Positions 5,236-10,637 of a stretch of 10,637 nucleotides of DNA are shown here, one piece after another. The stretch is from contig DAHWQF010000076.1 of NCBI GenBank assembly GCA_027334785.1, positions 1 through 10,637 of the forward strand. Direction: 5' to 3'. Within the stretch, counting starts at the first letter, position 1. The number at the start of each line of letters is the position of its first letter. The notes beneath the pieces are model-generated. The model worked only from the letters and a program-made list of their open reading frames with translations, searched no databases and was not told the DNA's origin. The position numbers and the translations under genes were made by a program. This DNA comes from Acidimicrobiaceae bacterium. GTDB taxonomy: Bacteria > Actinomycetota > Acidimicrobiia > Acidimicrobiales > Palsa-688.

Positions 5236-6285
5236 GTGCCAGCAAGCATCGGGATCCTTTGGCGTGATGAGCCAGGAGCAGTTCGGCCGGCAGAGGACCG
5301 CGGCCTTGCCGCGCTCTTCGACGCCTTTGAGCAGCTACCGGTCGATGTTGTCCCCCTGCCCTTTGGCGATGACCGGGCCAGCGCTGTCCGCTCGCAGCTG
5401 CTGCGCCTCGACGGCGTGCTCGTGTGGGTCAACCCGGTCCAGGACGGCGTCACGCGCGGCCGCGTCGACGAGCTGTTGCACGAGGCATCGACGAAGGGCG
5501 TCTGGGTCTCCGCGCACCCCGAGGTGATCAAGAAAATGGGGACGAAGGAGGTCCTCTACCGCACCCGCCACCTCGGTTGGGGCTCTGACTGCGACATCTA
5601 TCGTTCGATCGACGAACTTGCCGCCCGCTTGCCGGCCCGGCTCGCACAGCGCGGCCGGCTCGTCGTGAAGCAGGGCCGAGGCAACGGCGGGAACGGCGTC
5701 TGGGGTGTCGCACTGGCTGAGCCGGCCCCCTCTGCATCACCTGGCTCATGGCTGCGGGCCCAAGACGCCAGCGCCCGCGATGGTTCTGTCGAGCACGTCA
5801 CGCTCGGCACCTTCGTCGAACGGTGCGCGGAGTACTTCGCCTGGTCCGGGTTCCTCATCGACCAGGAGTACCAGGGCCGCCTCGCCGAAGGGATGGTCCG
5901 TTGCTATTTCTCTCACGACGAGGTCGTAGGGTTCTCTCATCAGTGGCCGAAGGGCCTGTTGGAACTCGGTTCGAACATCCCGGCGCGCGAGGTCCGGGCT
6001 TCCACTAGAGAAGGCCCCGACGTCGCCGCCTACCAGTCGCTCCGCCGAAGCGCTGAGAGCGAGTGGGTGCCAGAGATGGCACGCCTCCTCGACCTCCGTT
6101 CCCACCAGTTGCCGGTGCTCTGGGACGCGGACTTCCTCTATGGGCCGAAGGACGAAGCGGGACAAGACCGCTTCGTATTGTGCGAGATCAACGTCAGCGC
6201 AGTCTGGCCGTTCCCGCCGATGGCAGCGCCGACCATCGCGGCAAACACGCTCGCCAGGGTGAACGAGGCGATGGCTAAGAGGTGA
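5236..6285 (+). CDS. ATP-grasp-like protein of the Cj0069/DUF6815 type
   Basis: The 349-residue protein matches my recollection of the 'Cj0069 family', uncharacterised proteins with an ATP-grasp-like fold. Residues 1-65 form a small alpha/beta domain (SIGILWRDEP; DGVLVWVNPVQDG at 59-71). Residues 88-117 (GVWVSAHPEVIKKMGTKEVLYRTRHLGWGS) are the most family-specific block. A nucleotide-binding strand and glycine loop follow at 142-155 (LVVKQGRGNGGNGV), with Lys145 as the likely ATP contact. The C-terminal core has FLIDQEYQG (206-214), WDADFLYGP (296-304) and LCEINVSAVWPFPP (315-328), where Asp and Glu/Asn could bind metal. ATP-grasp enzymes join a carboxylate to an amine or thiol, but no substrate can be inferred. 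The gene stands alone beside tRNA-Leu, apparently leaderless. The GTG start is supported by the -10 position and by alignment of the first strand. Confidence 0.8.
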   Translation: MPASIGILWRDEPGAVRPAEDRGLAALFDAFEQLPVDVVPLPFGDDRASAVRSQLLRLDGVLVWVNPVQDGVTRGRVDELLHEASTKGVWVSAHPEVIKKMGTKEVLYRTRHLGWGSDCDIYRSIDELAARLPARLAQRGRLVVKQGRGNGGNGVWGVALAEPAPSASPGSWLRAQDASARDGSVEHVTLGTFVERCAEYFAWSGFLIDQEYQGRLAEGMVRCYFSHDEVVGFSHQWPKGLLELGSNIPAREVRASTREGPDVAAYQSLRRSAESEWVPEMARLLDLRSHQLPVLWDADFLYGPKDEAGQDRFVLCEINVSAVWPFPPMAAPTIAANTLARVNEAMAKR

Positions 6286-6333
6286 CCCCGGCAGTTCCGC
6301 GTCGTGTGGGGTAACGAGCCTGTGGCCAGGACC

Positions 6334-6349
6334 GGGCTCAGCGGAGCCC
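6334..6349. terminator. Small hairpin between convergent genes
   Basis: GGGCTC-AGCG-GAGCCC forms a 6-bp GC stem with a 4-nt loop. It overlaps the stop codon of the minus-strand gene and lies 48 nt after the plus-strand stop. It could terminate both transcripts, but no U-tract follows on either strand. Confidence 0.35.
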
Positions 6350-7150
6350 AATGGCGCCGGCGGTAACCAGCACCAGAGCAAAGCCGATCGCCATCTGGGT
6401 GACGCCGAGGACCTTGACCGGGAGGGGCGGGCGACGAAGCGACCAGAGCGACCACGCCGACAGGGCCACCAGAGCAGCCACGGCCACCCACGGCAGGCCA
6501 CCGGCCAACCAGGCCGCCATGCCGAGCATCACGGCGAGGACTTCTGGCACCCAAAGCCTTCCAGTCCTGGCGGCGCGGCCCCTCGCCCGCAGTACGTGCG
6601 CGCGGACCACTGGGACGGTGCCGATAGAACGCGCGGCGAGGACTACCCACAGGCCGGCCGAGACCGCCCAACCCGCTCCCCCAGCCCGGGCGATGGCCGC
6701 TGCCACCGAAGCGATCCCGACGGCCCCGCACAGTTCGGGCGTGAGCCGCCGGCTACGGCTGCGCATGTCGAACCACATCTCCACCCCAACCAGCGGTGCG
6801 GCCACAACGAGGGGGAGCCACCAAAAGCTCTGAGCGCGGAGCGCGGCGCCGGCCAACAGCACTCCGAGGAGCGCGAGCTCGCCGGCCGCGATACGTTCGG
6901 CAACGACCGTGCGAGGCAGCCGGCGGCGGCGCCAGTGGTCAACCAAGGCCAGCTTGAGGGGAGCCCGGGCGAGGAAGGCCGTCACGGCAGCGGCACCCAA
7001 GAGGGCACCCGGGAGGCTGGGGCGGACCAGGAGGCCGAGAAGCACGGGTTCGGCTGTGAGGCCCCAACCGCCGTGCTCGGAGGGCAGGGCAACGGCACGG
7101 AGCACTGATCGCCGCCCTGGCAGGCGCGGCCCCGACGTCGTACAGCTCAT
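6338..7150 (-). CDS. YwiC-like integral membrane protein
   Basis: This 270-residue protein has about eight hydrophobic helices. It shows the hallmarks of the YwiC-like family: the N-terminal LPSEHGGWGL (22-31) with Glu25-His26-Gly27, WFDMRSRSRRLTPELCGAVG (126-145), an arginine-rich loop after RSIGTVPVVRAHV (174-186), and a C-terminal KVLGVTQMAIGFALVL (246-261). The biochemical role is unknown. In Bacillus subtilis ywiC lies among the anaerobic fnr/nar genes, so a link to anaerobic or nitrate respiration is a reasonable but unproven guess. The start is ATG 7150, at the transcription start predicted from TAGGGT (7162-7157), so the gene appears leaderless. Upstream lie two tandem 15-bp repeats in activator position and a flanking inverted repeat. 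It converges on the ATP-grasp-like gene. Confidence 0.8.
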   Translation of the reverse strand: MSCTTSGPRLPGRRSVLRAVALPSEHGGWGLTAEPVLLGLLVRPSLPGALLGAAAVTAFLARAPLKLALVDHWRRRRLPRTVVAERIAAGELALLGVLLAGAALRAQSFWWLPLVVAAPLVGVEMWFDMRSRSRRLTPELCGAVGIASVAAAIARAGGAGWAVSAGLWVVLAARSIGTVPVVRAHVLRARGRAARTGRLWVPEVLAVMLGMAAWLAGGLPWVAVAALVALSAWSLWSLRRPPLPVKVLGVTQMAIGFALVLVTAGAIGLR

Positions 7151-7156
7151 TTTCTA

Positions 7157-7162
7157 ACCCTA
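7157..7162 (-). promoter_or_regulatory. -10 box of the leaderless YwiC-like gene
   Basis: TAGGGT on the minus strand fits TANNNT, and its last T is exactly at -7 from the A of the ATG at 7150. No usual Shine-Dalgarno site lies before the ATG. No good -35 box is seen; instead, tandem repeats begin at -37, the arrangement expected of a promoter that depends on an activator. Confidence 0.55.
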
Positions 7163-7171
7163 CCTAGTACT

Positions 7172-7240
7172 TCTGCCCAGAACTAAGGCAATAAGTCCCT
7201 AGGGCAATAAGTCCCTATCGTGTTAGCCCCTCTGGGCAGA
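7172..7240. promoter_or_regulatory. 10-bp inverted repeat flanking the tandem boxes
   Basis: TCTGCCCAGA (7172-7181) and TCTGGGCAGA (7231-7240) are exact reverse complements 59 bp apart. Each is also internally palindromic (TCTG-NN-CAGA). Relative to the predicted start at 7150 they are centred near -26 and -85, on either side of the tandem boxes. The proximal arm would lie between the -10 and -35 positions, where a bound protein would normally repress. A pair of operator sites with DNA looping is possible; the binding protein is unknown. Confidence 0.55.
7187..7217. promoter_or_regulatory. Two tandem 15-bp boxes upstream of the YwiC-like gene
   Basis: GGCAATAAGTCCCTA occurs at 7187-7201 and 7203-7217, identical and with a 16-bp period, so both copies face nearly the same direction on the helix after about 1.5 turns. 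On the minus strand the core reads GGGACTTATTGCCC. The half GGGACTT equals the half-site of the mycobacterial DosR/DevR box (GGGACTWWAGTCCC); the other half (GGGCAAT, read on the opposite strand) matches it poorly. Centres lie near -44 and -60, typical for an activator contacting RNA polymerase. Binding by a NarL/LuxR-type response regulator is therefore an attractive inference, not a demonstrated fact. Confidence 0.65.
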
Positions 7241-7331
7241 CGGCCATATTTCCGTGGCGCCGTCGCACAAGTTGCGCGCCTAAGCGGATTTCAGGCCCGA
7301 GGGTGCTCAAGGTCATCGTGGCGGCGAGCGC

Positions 7332-7519
7332 TCACAATAGGTGCGCCAGCCACTTGGCACGCTCGACGCCTTGGGCGAGTTGGAACTCCCTGAGCCTCGG
7401 TAGCCCGGGAGGTGGTGGACGGGTCTCGTGCCGAGCGCCCTGGCCGCCTTACGCGCTGCCAGCGGGCTCGGGGTGAGGGCCCTCGCCATGACGTCCAACG
7501 TCTCGAGCACCTGCTCCAA
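7332..7519 (-). pseudogene. Possible small frameshifted gene
   Basis: Minus-strand frames give two protein-like pieces that do not share a frame. The first, read from about 7519, is LEQVLETLDVMARALTPSPL followed by AARKAARALG. The second, ending at a TGA at 7332-7334, is LREFQLAQGVERAKWLAHLL. A single shift near 7415-7430 joins them into one plausible helical protein of about 60-90 residues. No start with a ribosome site is seen, although the first frame stays open upstream to about 7580. I do not recognise the protein. It may be a decayed gene, a sequencing error, or chance. Confidence 0.3.
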
Positions 7520-7612
7520 TTGTTCGCGGTGCCATGAGGACGACGCCGTGCCACAGGCGCCCGCCGGGATGCTCTGTAAACCCGCCGGCGCTACTCAAAA
7601 TTCAGCCGTAGG

Positions 7613-8251
7613 TCACGGCTCCGCCCGGGTAGAGAGAGAAGTCTCCGTTTGGGGAGAGGCCAGGCTGGCCGTTGGCTCAGTCTGGGGCGAAGGCGGAGCG
7701 GTACTACCTGGCTCGCCCGCTCCATCCAGCACCGCCGCCACCGGAGCGCTCGCCTTCAACGCCATACCGCCCAGGGCGCCGAGCAAGAACCCGGGCCCGA
7801 GGTTGGCGCCGAGCCGGTAGAGGAAGGTCCCCGTACTGGTGGCAGCCACGTGATAGGCCGACGAAGGCTCGAACGTGGGCCAGGCGGCCGGCCCTATGAC
7901 GAACCAGGCGCCGGCGGCCAGCGCCATGAGGGCCGCCAAGCGAAGACCATCACGCGCGCCGGCCGCTGCTGACGACGCCCACAACAAGACCATGATGCCG
8001 GCGAGCACGCCTACCGCCCCCGGCACGAGGTGCAGCAACCAGTTGTTCATCGTCCACTGCCAGGAGGAGCCGGCAGTGGCACGAAAACCGAACATAGGTC
8101 CCACGAACGCCACTATCCCACCCCAGGCCGCCAGAACCGTTATGAGCAGGCCCGTCCCCGCGGCTACGAGCGGCCGGTAGGACCAGGCCAGGGGCAGAGC
8201 GACCTCGAGCTGGCGCCACCGGTGGCGAGGTCCGAACTGGGTCACGGTCAT
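7613..8251 (-). CDS. Four-helix membrane protein of unknown function
   Basis: The 212-residue protein has four likely membrane helices (about 27-53, 71-93, 102-122 and 139-165). A short basic N-terminus precedes them and a proline, threonine and serine-rich tail follows (178-212), probably disordered. Aromatic stretches border the helices: SSWQWTMNNWLLHLVPG (62-78) and AWFVIGPAAWPTFEPSSAYH (115-134), the latter likely an external loop. I do not recognise the family. The start is ATG 8251 with GGGAGG 9 nt upstream on the minus strand. It lies on the same strand as the YwiC-like gene, but 460 bp and a separate promoter lie between them, so they are probably not one operon. Confidence 0.7.
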   Translation of the reverse strand: MTVTQFGPRHRWRQLEVALPLAWSYRPLVAAGTGLLITVLAAWGGIVAFVGPMFGFRATAGSSWQWTMNNWLLHLVPGAVGVLAGIMVLLWASSAAAGARDGLRLAALMALAAGAWFVIGPAAWPTFEPSSAYHVAATSTGTFLYRLGANLGPGFLLGALGGMALKASAPVAAVLDGAGEPGSTAPPSPQTEPTASLASPQTETSLSTRAEP

Positions 8252-8260
8252 TGGAAAATG

Positions 8261-8266
8261 CCTCCC
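8261..8266 (-). promoter_or_regulatory. Shine-Dalgarno site of the four-helix protein gene
   Basis: GGGAGG on the minus strand, 9 nt before the ATG at 8251, supports that start. Confidence 0.6.
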
Positions 8267-9087
8267 TTCGCGTTGGAAACGGTCCCCGCCACCAGGTAAG
8301 ACAAGTCGCCAAGGGCCGTCTCCACCGCTCCGCTATGGTGTGAGCACCTTTCTACATTCCCCTTATGCCCTTCCGAAACACCACCAGGGCAGATCTGAGA
8401 AGGGACGGCGATGAGAGGCCTGGCCCCCAGTCCTCATTCCGAGGGGCGGCATCTGGGCAATGGGTGTTCGATGGCGGGTGACACACGGCGGAGCCGCACG
8501 GGTCACGAGACGAGCTGGAACAATACCTTCGCGCTGTCTCCCGAGTTGCTTACATCCAGAGTCTTGTCTGCGAGCAAGGGGGCAACCTGGTCCTGCAGGA
8601 ACACTTGGGCGCCATTGTCCTCCACTTTTTCGTCGCTCTCGGCAGGGGACTCCACGACTGACAGGTGATCCAAACATCGGGCGGCTCCGCCCGTCCCGGC
8701 CCAAAAACTGACCGATGTGTTCTCGCTCGAGCCGCATCTACCAGAAAACCCGCGCGTTTCTGGGCCAAAAACTAACTGATGTGGGTGGTACCGAACCACA
8801 TTTGTAGGTTTTCGCGCCATCCCGGGCCGATGCGCCGGAGCCTCGCCCGCCGGCGCCACATCGGCAACCACTCAGAGCGTTGGGCAGGGACGTTGCGCCC
8901 CGGCCGAGCGCCTGCGGGCTGCCACCCGCTCCTGCGAGCAAGGAGCAGGGACTGAGGGGCGCCCGTCCCATCGGCACCGGCGGCCACGGCGGCCCCCCCG
9001 CCGCGCCCTGCCCGCCCGCCGGCCCACCAGGTACCTGCACGTCGCCACAAGCCACGCCGGCAGCCAGGCTCATGCCCCTGACCTCGA
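8267..9087. other. Gene-poor stretch of about 820 bp
   Basis: No gene here is convincing. Open frames exist on the minus strand at 8503-8871 and 8738-9127. Their third-position GC is modest and they have no recognisable domain. The piece at about 8506-8670 (DKTLDVSNSGDSAKVLFQLV) looks slightly protein-like and could be the end of a decayed gene. A hairpin GGGCGG-CT-CCGCCC sits at 8679-8692. The segment at 8698-8830 is a degenerate tandem repeat, described separately. The part at 8880-9060 is extremely GC-rich. The promoter of the minus-strand membrane protein must lie within 8270-8400, but no clear boxes were found. Confidence 0.45.
8698..8823. repeat. Degenerate ~64-bp tandem repeat, two copies
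   Basis: Copy 1 begins at 8698 and copy 2 at 8762. Their first 22 bases (GGSCCAAAAACTRACYGATGTG) agree at 19 positions. Later parts align more loosely (CCGCATCTACCAG against CCACATTTGTAGG). A third GGGCCGATG at 8824 may be the start of another copy. On the minus strand both copies can be read as CGS...TSVSFW, but in different frames. This may be the remains of a mobile element end or an intergenic repeat family. Confidence 0.5.
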
Positions 9088-9115
9088 TTGTTACCATCCC
9101 GGGAGCCAGTAGGTC
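9088..9115 (+). promoter_or_regulatory. Possible promoter of the fab operon
   Basis: TTGTTA (9088-9093) and TAGGTC (9110-9115) are separated by 16 bp and would place the transcript start near 9122, just ahead of the fabD ribosome site. The -10 match is poor at its last base, so this is tentative. Confidence 0.3.
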
Positions 9116-9132
9116 AGAATGTTGCAAGACCT

Positions 9133-9139
9133 AAGGAGG
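9133..9139 (+). promoter_or_regulatory. Shine-Dalgarno site deciding the fabD start
   Basis: AAGGAGG, 6 nt before the GTG at 9146, is a near-perfect ribosome site. It shows that translation starts at this GTG (MPAFVFPGQGSQ) and not at the in-frame ATG at 9119, inside whose frame the site lies. Confidence 0.8.
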
Positions 9140-9145
9140 CTGCAG

Positions 9146-10534
9146 GTGCCGGCGTTCGTATTCCCAGGGCAGGGGTCCCAGAGGCCAGGGATGGGACGCG
9201 CTTGGCGCGACCACCCGAGCTGGGAGGTGGTCCAGGACGCCTCCCGCCTCGCCGGCCGGGACATCGCCTACCTGCTCCTCGAGGCCGGCGCCGGCGAGCT
9301 GGCCGAGACGCGCAACGCCCAGCTTGCCACCTTCGTGATGGGCCTCGTCGTGCTAGACGCCGTCGAACGTTTGGGCATCGAGCCGACCGCCTGCGCCGGG
9401 CACAGCCTGGGCGAGTACACGGCCCTGGTAGCCGCCGGCGGCCTCGGCTTCGACGACGCCGTGCGCTTGGTGAGCGAGCGGGGCGAGGCCATGCAGGAGG
9501 CGGCCGAGGAGCACCCGGGGATAATGCTCGCACTCTCAGGCGTGGACGACGAGACCGCCCGCATCGCCTGCCGGAGGGCGGACGGCGATGTTTGGCTGGC
9601 TAACTCCAACGCCCCCGGCGAATGCGTGATCGCCGGCCGGCCCGACGCCGCTCACCGTGCCGCGCGAGTGGCACGAGAACTGGGCGCCACCGCCGTGAAG
9701 CAGCTGGCCGTGAGCGGGGCGTTCCACACCGCCCTGATGACCCCGGCCCAGCCTCGGCTACGCAAAGCGCTGGACGAGGCGACCTTCTATGCGCTGGACG
9801 TGCCGGTGGTGGCCAATGTGGACGCCCTCCCTCACGCCAAGACCGAGGAGTGGCCCTCGCTGCTGTCCGCCCAGCTACGTAGCCCGGTCCGCTGGCGCCA
9901 GAGCGTCCTGGCCCTCGCCGGGCTTTTGGGTGCTGACGGCCGGGCGGGTGACCAGCTTTTCTGTGAGCTCGCTCCGGGTGGACCCCTCTCTGCGCTGGTA
10001 CGGGCAACTGCCCCCTCGGCCCGGACGCTGGCCATTGCCGCGCCCGACGACCTCGACACGCTCGTGGCGACGCTCGCCGGCGAAGCTGCCGTTGCCCCGG
10101 CGGCCCACGCTGGCCACGAGGGCGAGCGGCTCTACCTCTTCGAACGCCTGGTCGTAAGCCCCTGTGCCGGGCTCTTCGAGCTCCCGCCCCCTGCCGTAGC
10201 GGCGGAGAGTGGCGAAGGGGGCGCCGGCTATGCGACCGGCGCCGGCGGGGCCGGCTATGCGACCGGCGCCGGCGAGGGCACCCACGCCACGGGCGCCGGA
10301 GGGCGCCCCGGCCAGGGTGCCGCCGGCGTCAACCCAACCACGGCCAACCAGGCTGCAGGCACCGGAACGGCCGCGGAGATCCTGCCCAGGCCCATCGCCA
10401 TCGGCGACATCGTCGGTTTGGTGTCCGGGACTGAGGTGCGGAGCCCCTTTGCCGGCGAACTGATGGGGGTGCTCGCCCACCCGGGCGAACGGGTCCAGCC
10501 CGGCCAGCCTCTCGCCTGGCTCAGGTCCCGCTGA
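9146..10534 (+). CDS. fabD: Malonyl-CoA:ACP transacylase with C-terminal biotin/lipoyl-like extension
   Basis: The enzyme moves malonyl from CoA to acyl carrier protein, supplying the extender unit for fatty acid synthesis in the cytosol. Residues 1-315 are a full FabD domain: FPGQGSQ (6-12, oxyanion side), GHSLGEY (85-91) with nucleophile Ser87, the malonate-binding Arg112 region (SERGEAM), catalytic His194 in SGAFH, LRSPVRW (244-250), and ELAPGGPL (274-281). Typical FabD ends near 310 residues; this one has 462. The extra part holds ERLVVSPCAGLFE (333-345), a Gly/Ala-rich linker with three 9-residue repeats (359-385), and a second half running from IAIGDIVGLV to GERVQPGQPLAWL. Together these look like a barrel-sandwich hybrid of the biotin/lipoyl type split by the linker. 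The modified lysine hairpin (MKM or DKA) is absent, so it is not a carrier. fabH starts 4 nt after the stop, indicating an operon. Confidence 0.93.
   Translation: MPAFVFPGQGSQRPGMGRAWRDHPSWEVVQDASRLAGRDIAYLLLEAGAGELAETRNAQLATFVMGLVVLDAVERLGIEPTACAGHSLGEYTALVAAGGLGFDDAVRLVSERGEAMQEAAEEHPGIMLALSGVDDETARIACRRADGDVWLANSNAPGECVIAGRPDAAHRAARVARELGATAVKQLAVSGAFHTALMTPAQPRLRKALDEATFYALDVPVVANVDALPHAKTEEWPSLLSAQLRSPVRWRQSVLALAGLLGADGRAGDQLFCELAPGGPLSALVRATAPSARTLAIAAPDDLDTLVATLAGEAAVAPAAHAGHEGERLYLFERLVVSPCAGLFELPPPAVAAESGEGGAGYATGAGGAGYATGAGEGTHATGAGGRPGQGAAGVNPTTANQAAGTGTAAEILPRPIAIGDIVGLVSGTEVRSPFAGELMGVLAHPGERVQPGQPLAWLRSR
10220..10300 (+). repeat. Three 27-bp coding repeats in the fabD linker
   Basis: Three units of nine codons encode GAGYATGAG, GAGYATGAG and EGTHATGAG. 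The first two units differ at a single base; the third is diverged. They lie inside the linker that splits the C-terminal domain of FabD. In-frame length changes by slippage are likely between strains. Confidence 0.8.
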
Positions 10535-10538
10535 GCCG

Positions 10539-10637
10539 ATGGCGCCCCGCAGCGGTCCCTCGCCGGCAGCCAATGGCGCCGCCGGATGTGCCATCACCAG
10601 CTGGGCCAGCGCCCTCCCCGAGCGGGTGGTCACCAAC
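10539..10637 (+). CDS. fabH: 3-oxoacyl-ACP synthase III, N-terminal part (runs off the window)
   Basis: The first 33 codons are visible. After a short leader rich in Pro, Ala and Gly (residues 2-16) comes AITSWASALPERVVTN, which matches the 'I-x-G-x-G-x-A-L-P-x-x-V-V-T-N' opening of KAS III enzymes. FabH starts fatty acid chains by condensing an acyl-CoA with malonyl-ACP, the product of the upstream FabD. The ATG lies 4 nt after the fabD stop, so translation is probably coupled. The leader makes the N-terminus somewhat longer than usual. The catalytic Cys-His-Asn lie beyond the window. Confidence 0.85.
   Translation, partial: MAPRSGPSPAANGAAGCAITSWASALPERVVTN

Noticed and set aside
5746..6501. 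251-aa minus-strand frame
   Set aside because: It is antisense to the well-supported ATP-grasp-like gene and overlaps the end of the YwiC-like gene; no motif of its own.
7187..7217. The tandem 15-bp repeats as a CRISPR array
   Set aside because: Only two copies separated by one base, with no spacers and no cas genes; the position relative to a promoter fits operator boxes.
7157..7240. An FNR/CRP-type site (TTGAT-N4-ATCAA) before the YwiC-like gene
   Set aside because: Looked for because of the Bacillus anaerobic link; no such sequence is present.
8503..9127. Minus-strand frames at 8503-8871 and 8738-9127 as real genes
   Set aside because: No domain or ribosome site; they share a repeated peptide in different frames because of a DNA repeat, and the second overlaps the fabD ribosome site region. 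Possible decayed sequence only.
10139..10534. The FabD extension as a true biotin or lipoyl carrier domain
   Set aside because: No lysine occurs where the modified hairpin should be, so cofactor attachment is not expected.
9875..10636. 253-aa minus-strand frame
   Set aside because: It is antisense to fabD and fabH; GC-rich third positions keep the opposite strand open by chance.

Overview
This is a high-GC bacterial window. It most likely comes from the chromosome of an actinobacterium, possibly one of the deeper lineages such as Acidimicrobiia; that narrower placement is a guess. The support is the codon bias, GTG starts, a tRNA without an encoded CCA end, LuxR-type regulators paired with actinobacterial-style sensor kinases, a YwiC-like protein, and three genes whose start codon lies exactly at the expected transcription start downstream of a TANNNT -10 box (leaderless genes).

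Layout. Positions 1-84 hold the C-terminus of a gene resembling adenylylsulfate kinase, followed by a GC hairpin. A leaderless gene with a textbook Tat signal peptide starts at 156 but is cut at about 228 by an intact IS1634-family insertion sequence (228-2247; 23-bp perfect terminal inverted repeats; 589-aa DDE transposase on the minus strand). On the far side of the IS lies the membrane half of a sensor histidine kinase (minus strand), also cut by the IS. It is translationally coupled to a 90-aa LuxR-type protein that is only a DNA-binding domain. The two cut genes are unrelated, so the IS marks a rearrangement junction and not a simple insertion. A second receiver-less LuxR-type regulator (3690-4292) is transcribed divergently.

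Next come a gene-poor stretch, a tRNA-Leu(CAA) on the minus strand (4783-4865), and a leaderless gene for an ATP-grasp-like protein of the Cj0069/DUF6815 type (5236-6285). This converges on a leaderless YwiC-like membrane protein gene (6338-7150, minus). Upstream of the latter is a striking regulatory block: two tandem 15-bp repeats at -37 to -67, enclosed by a 10-bp inverted repeat. Further on are a possibly frameshifted small gene, a four-helix membrane protein (7613-8251, minus), and about 0.9 kb without a convincing gene but with a degenerate ~64-bp tandem repeat. The window ends in a fatty acid synthesis operon: fabD with an unusual C-terminal barrel-sandwich (biotin/lipoyl-like) extension, then the first 33 codons of fabH.

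No single large new system is evident. The most unusual points are the operator block before the YwiC-like gene, the IS junction that removed the kinase half of a two-component system, and the FabD fusion.
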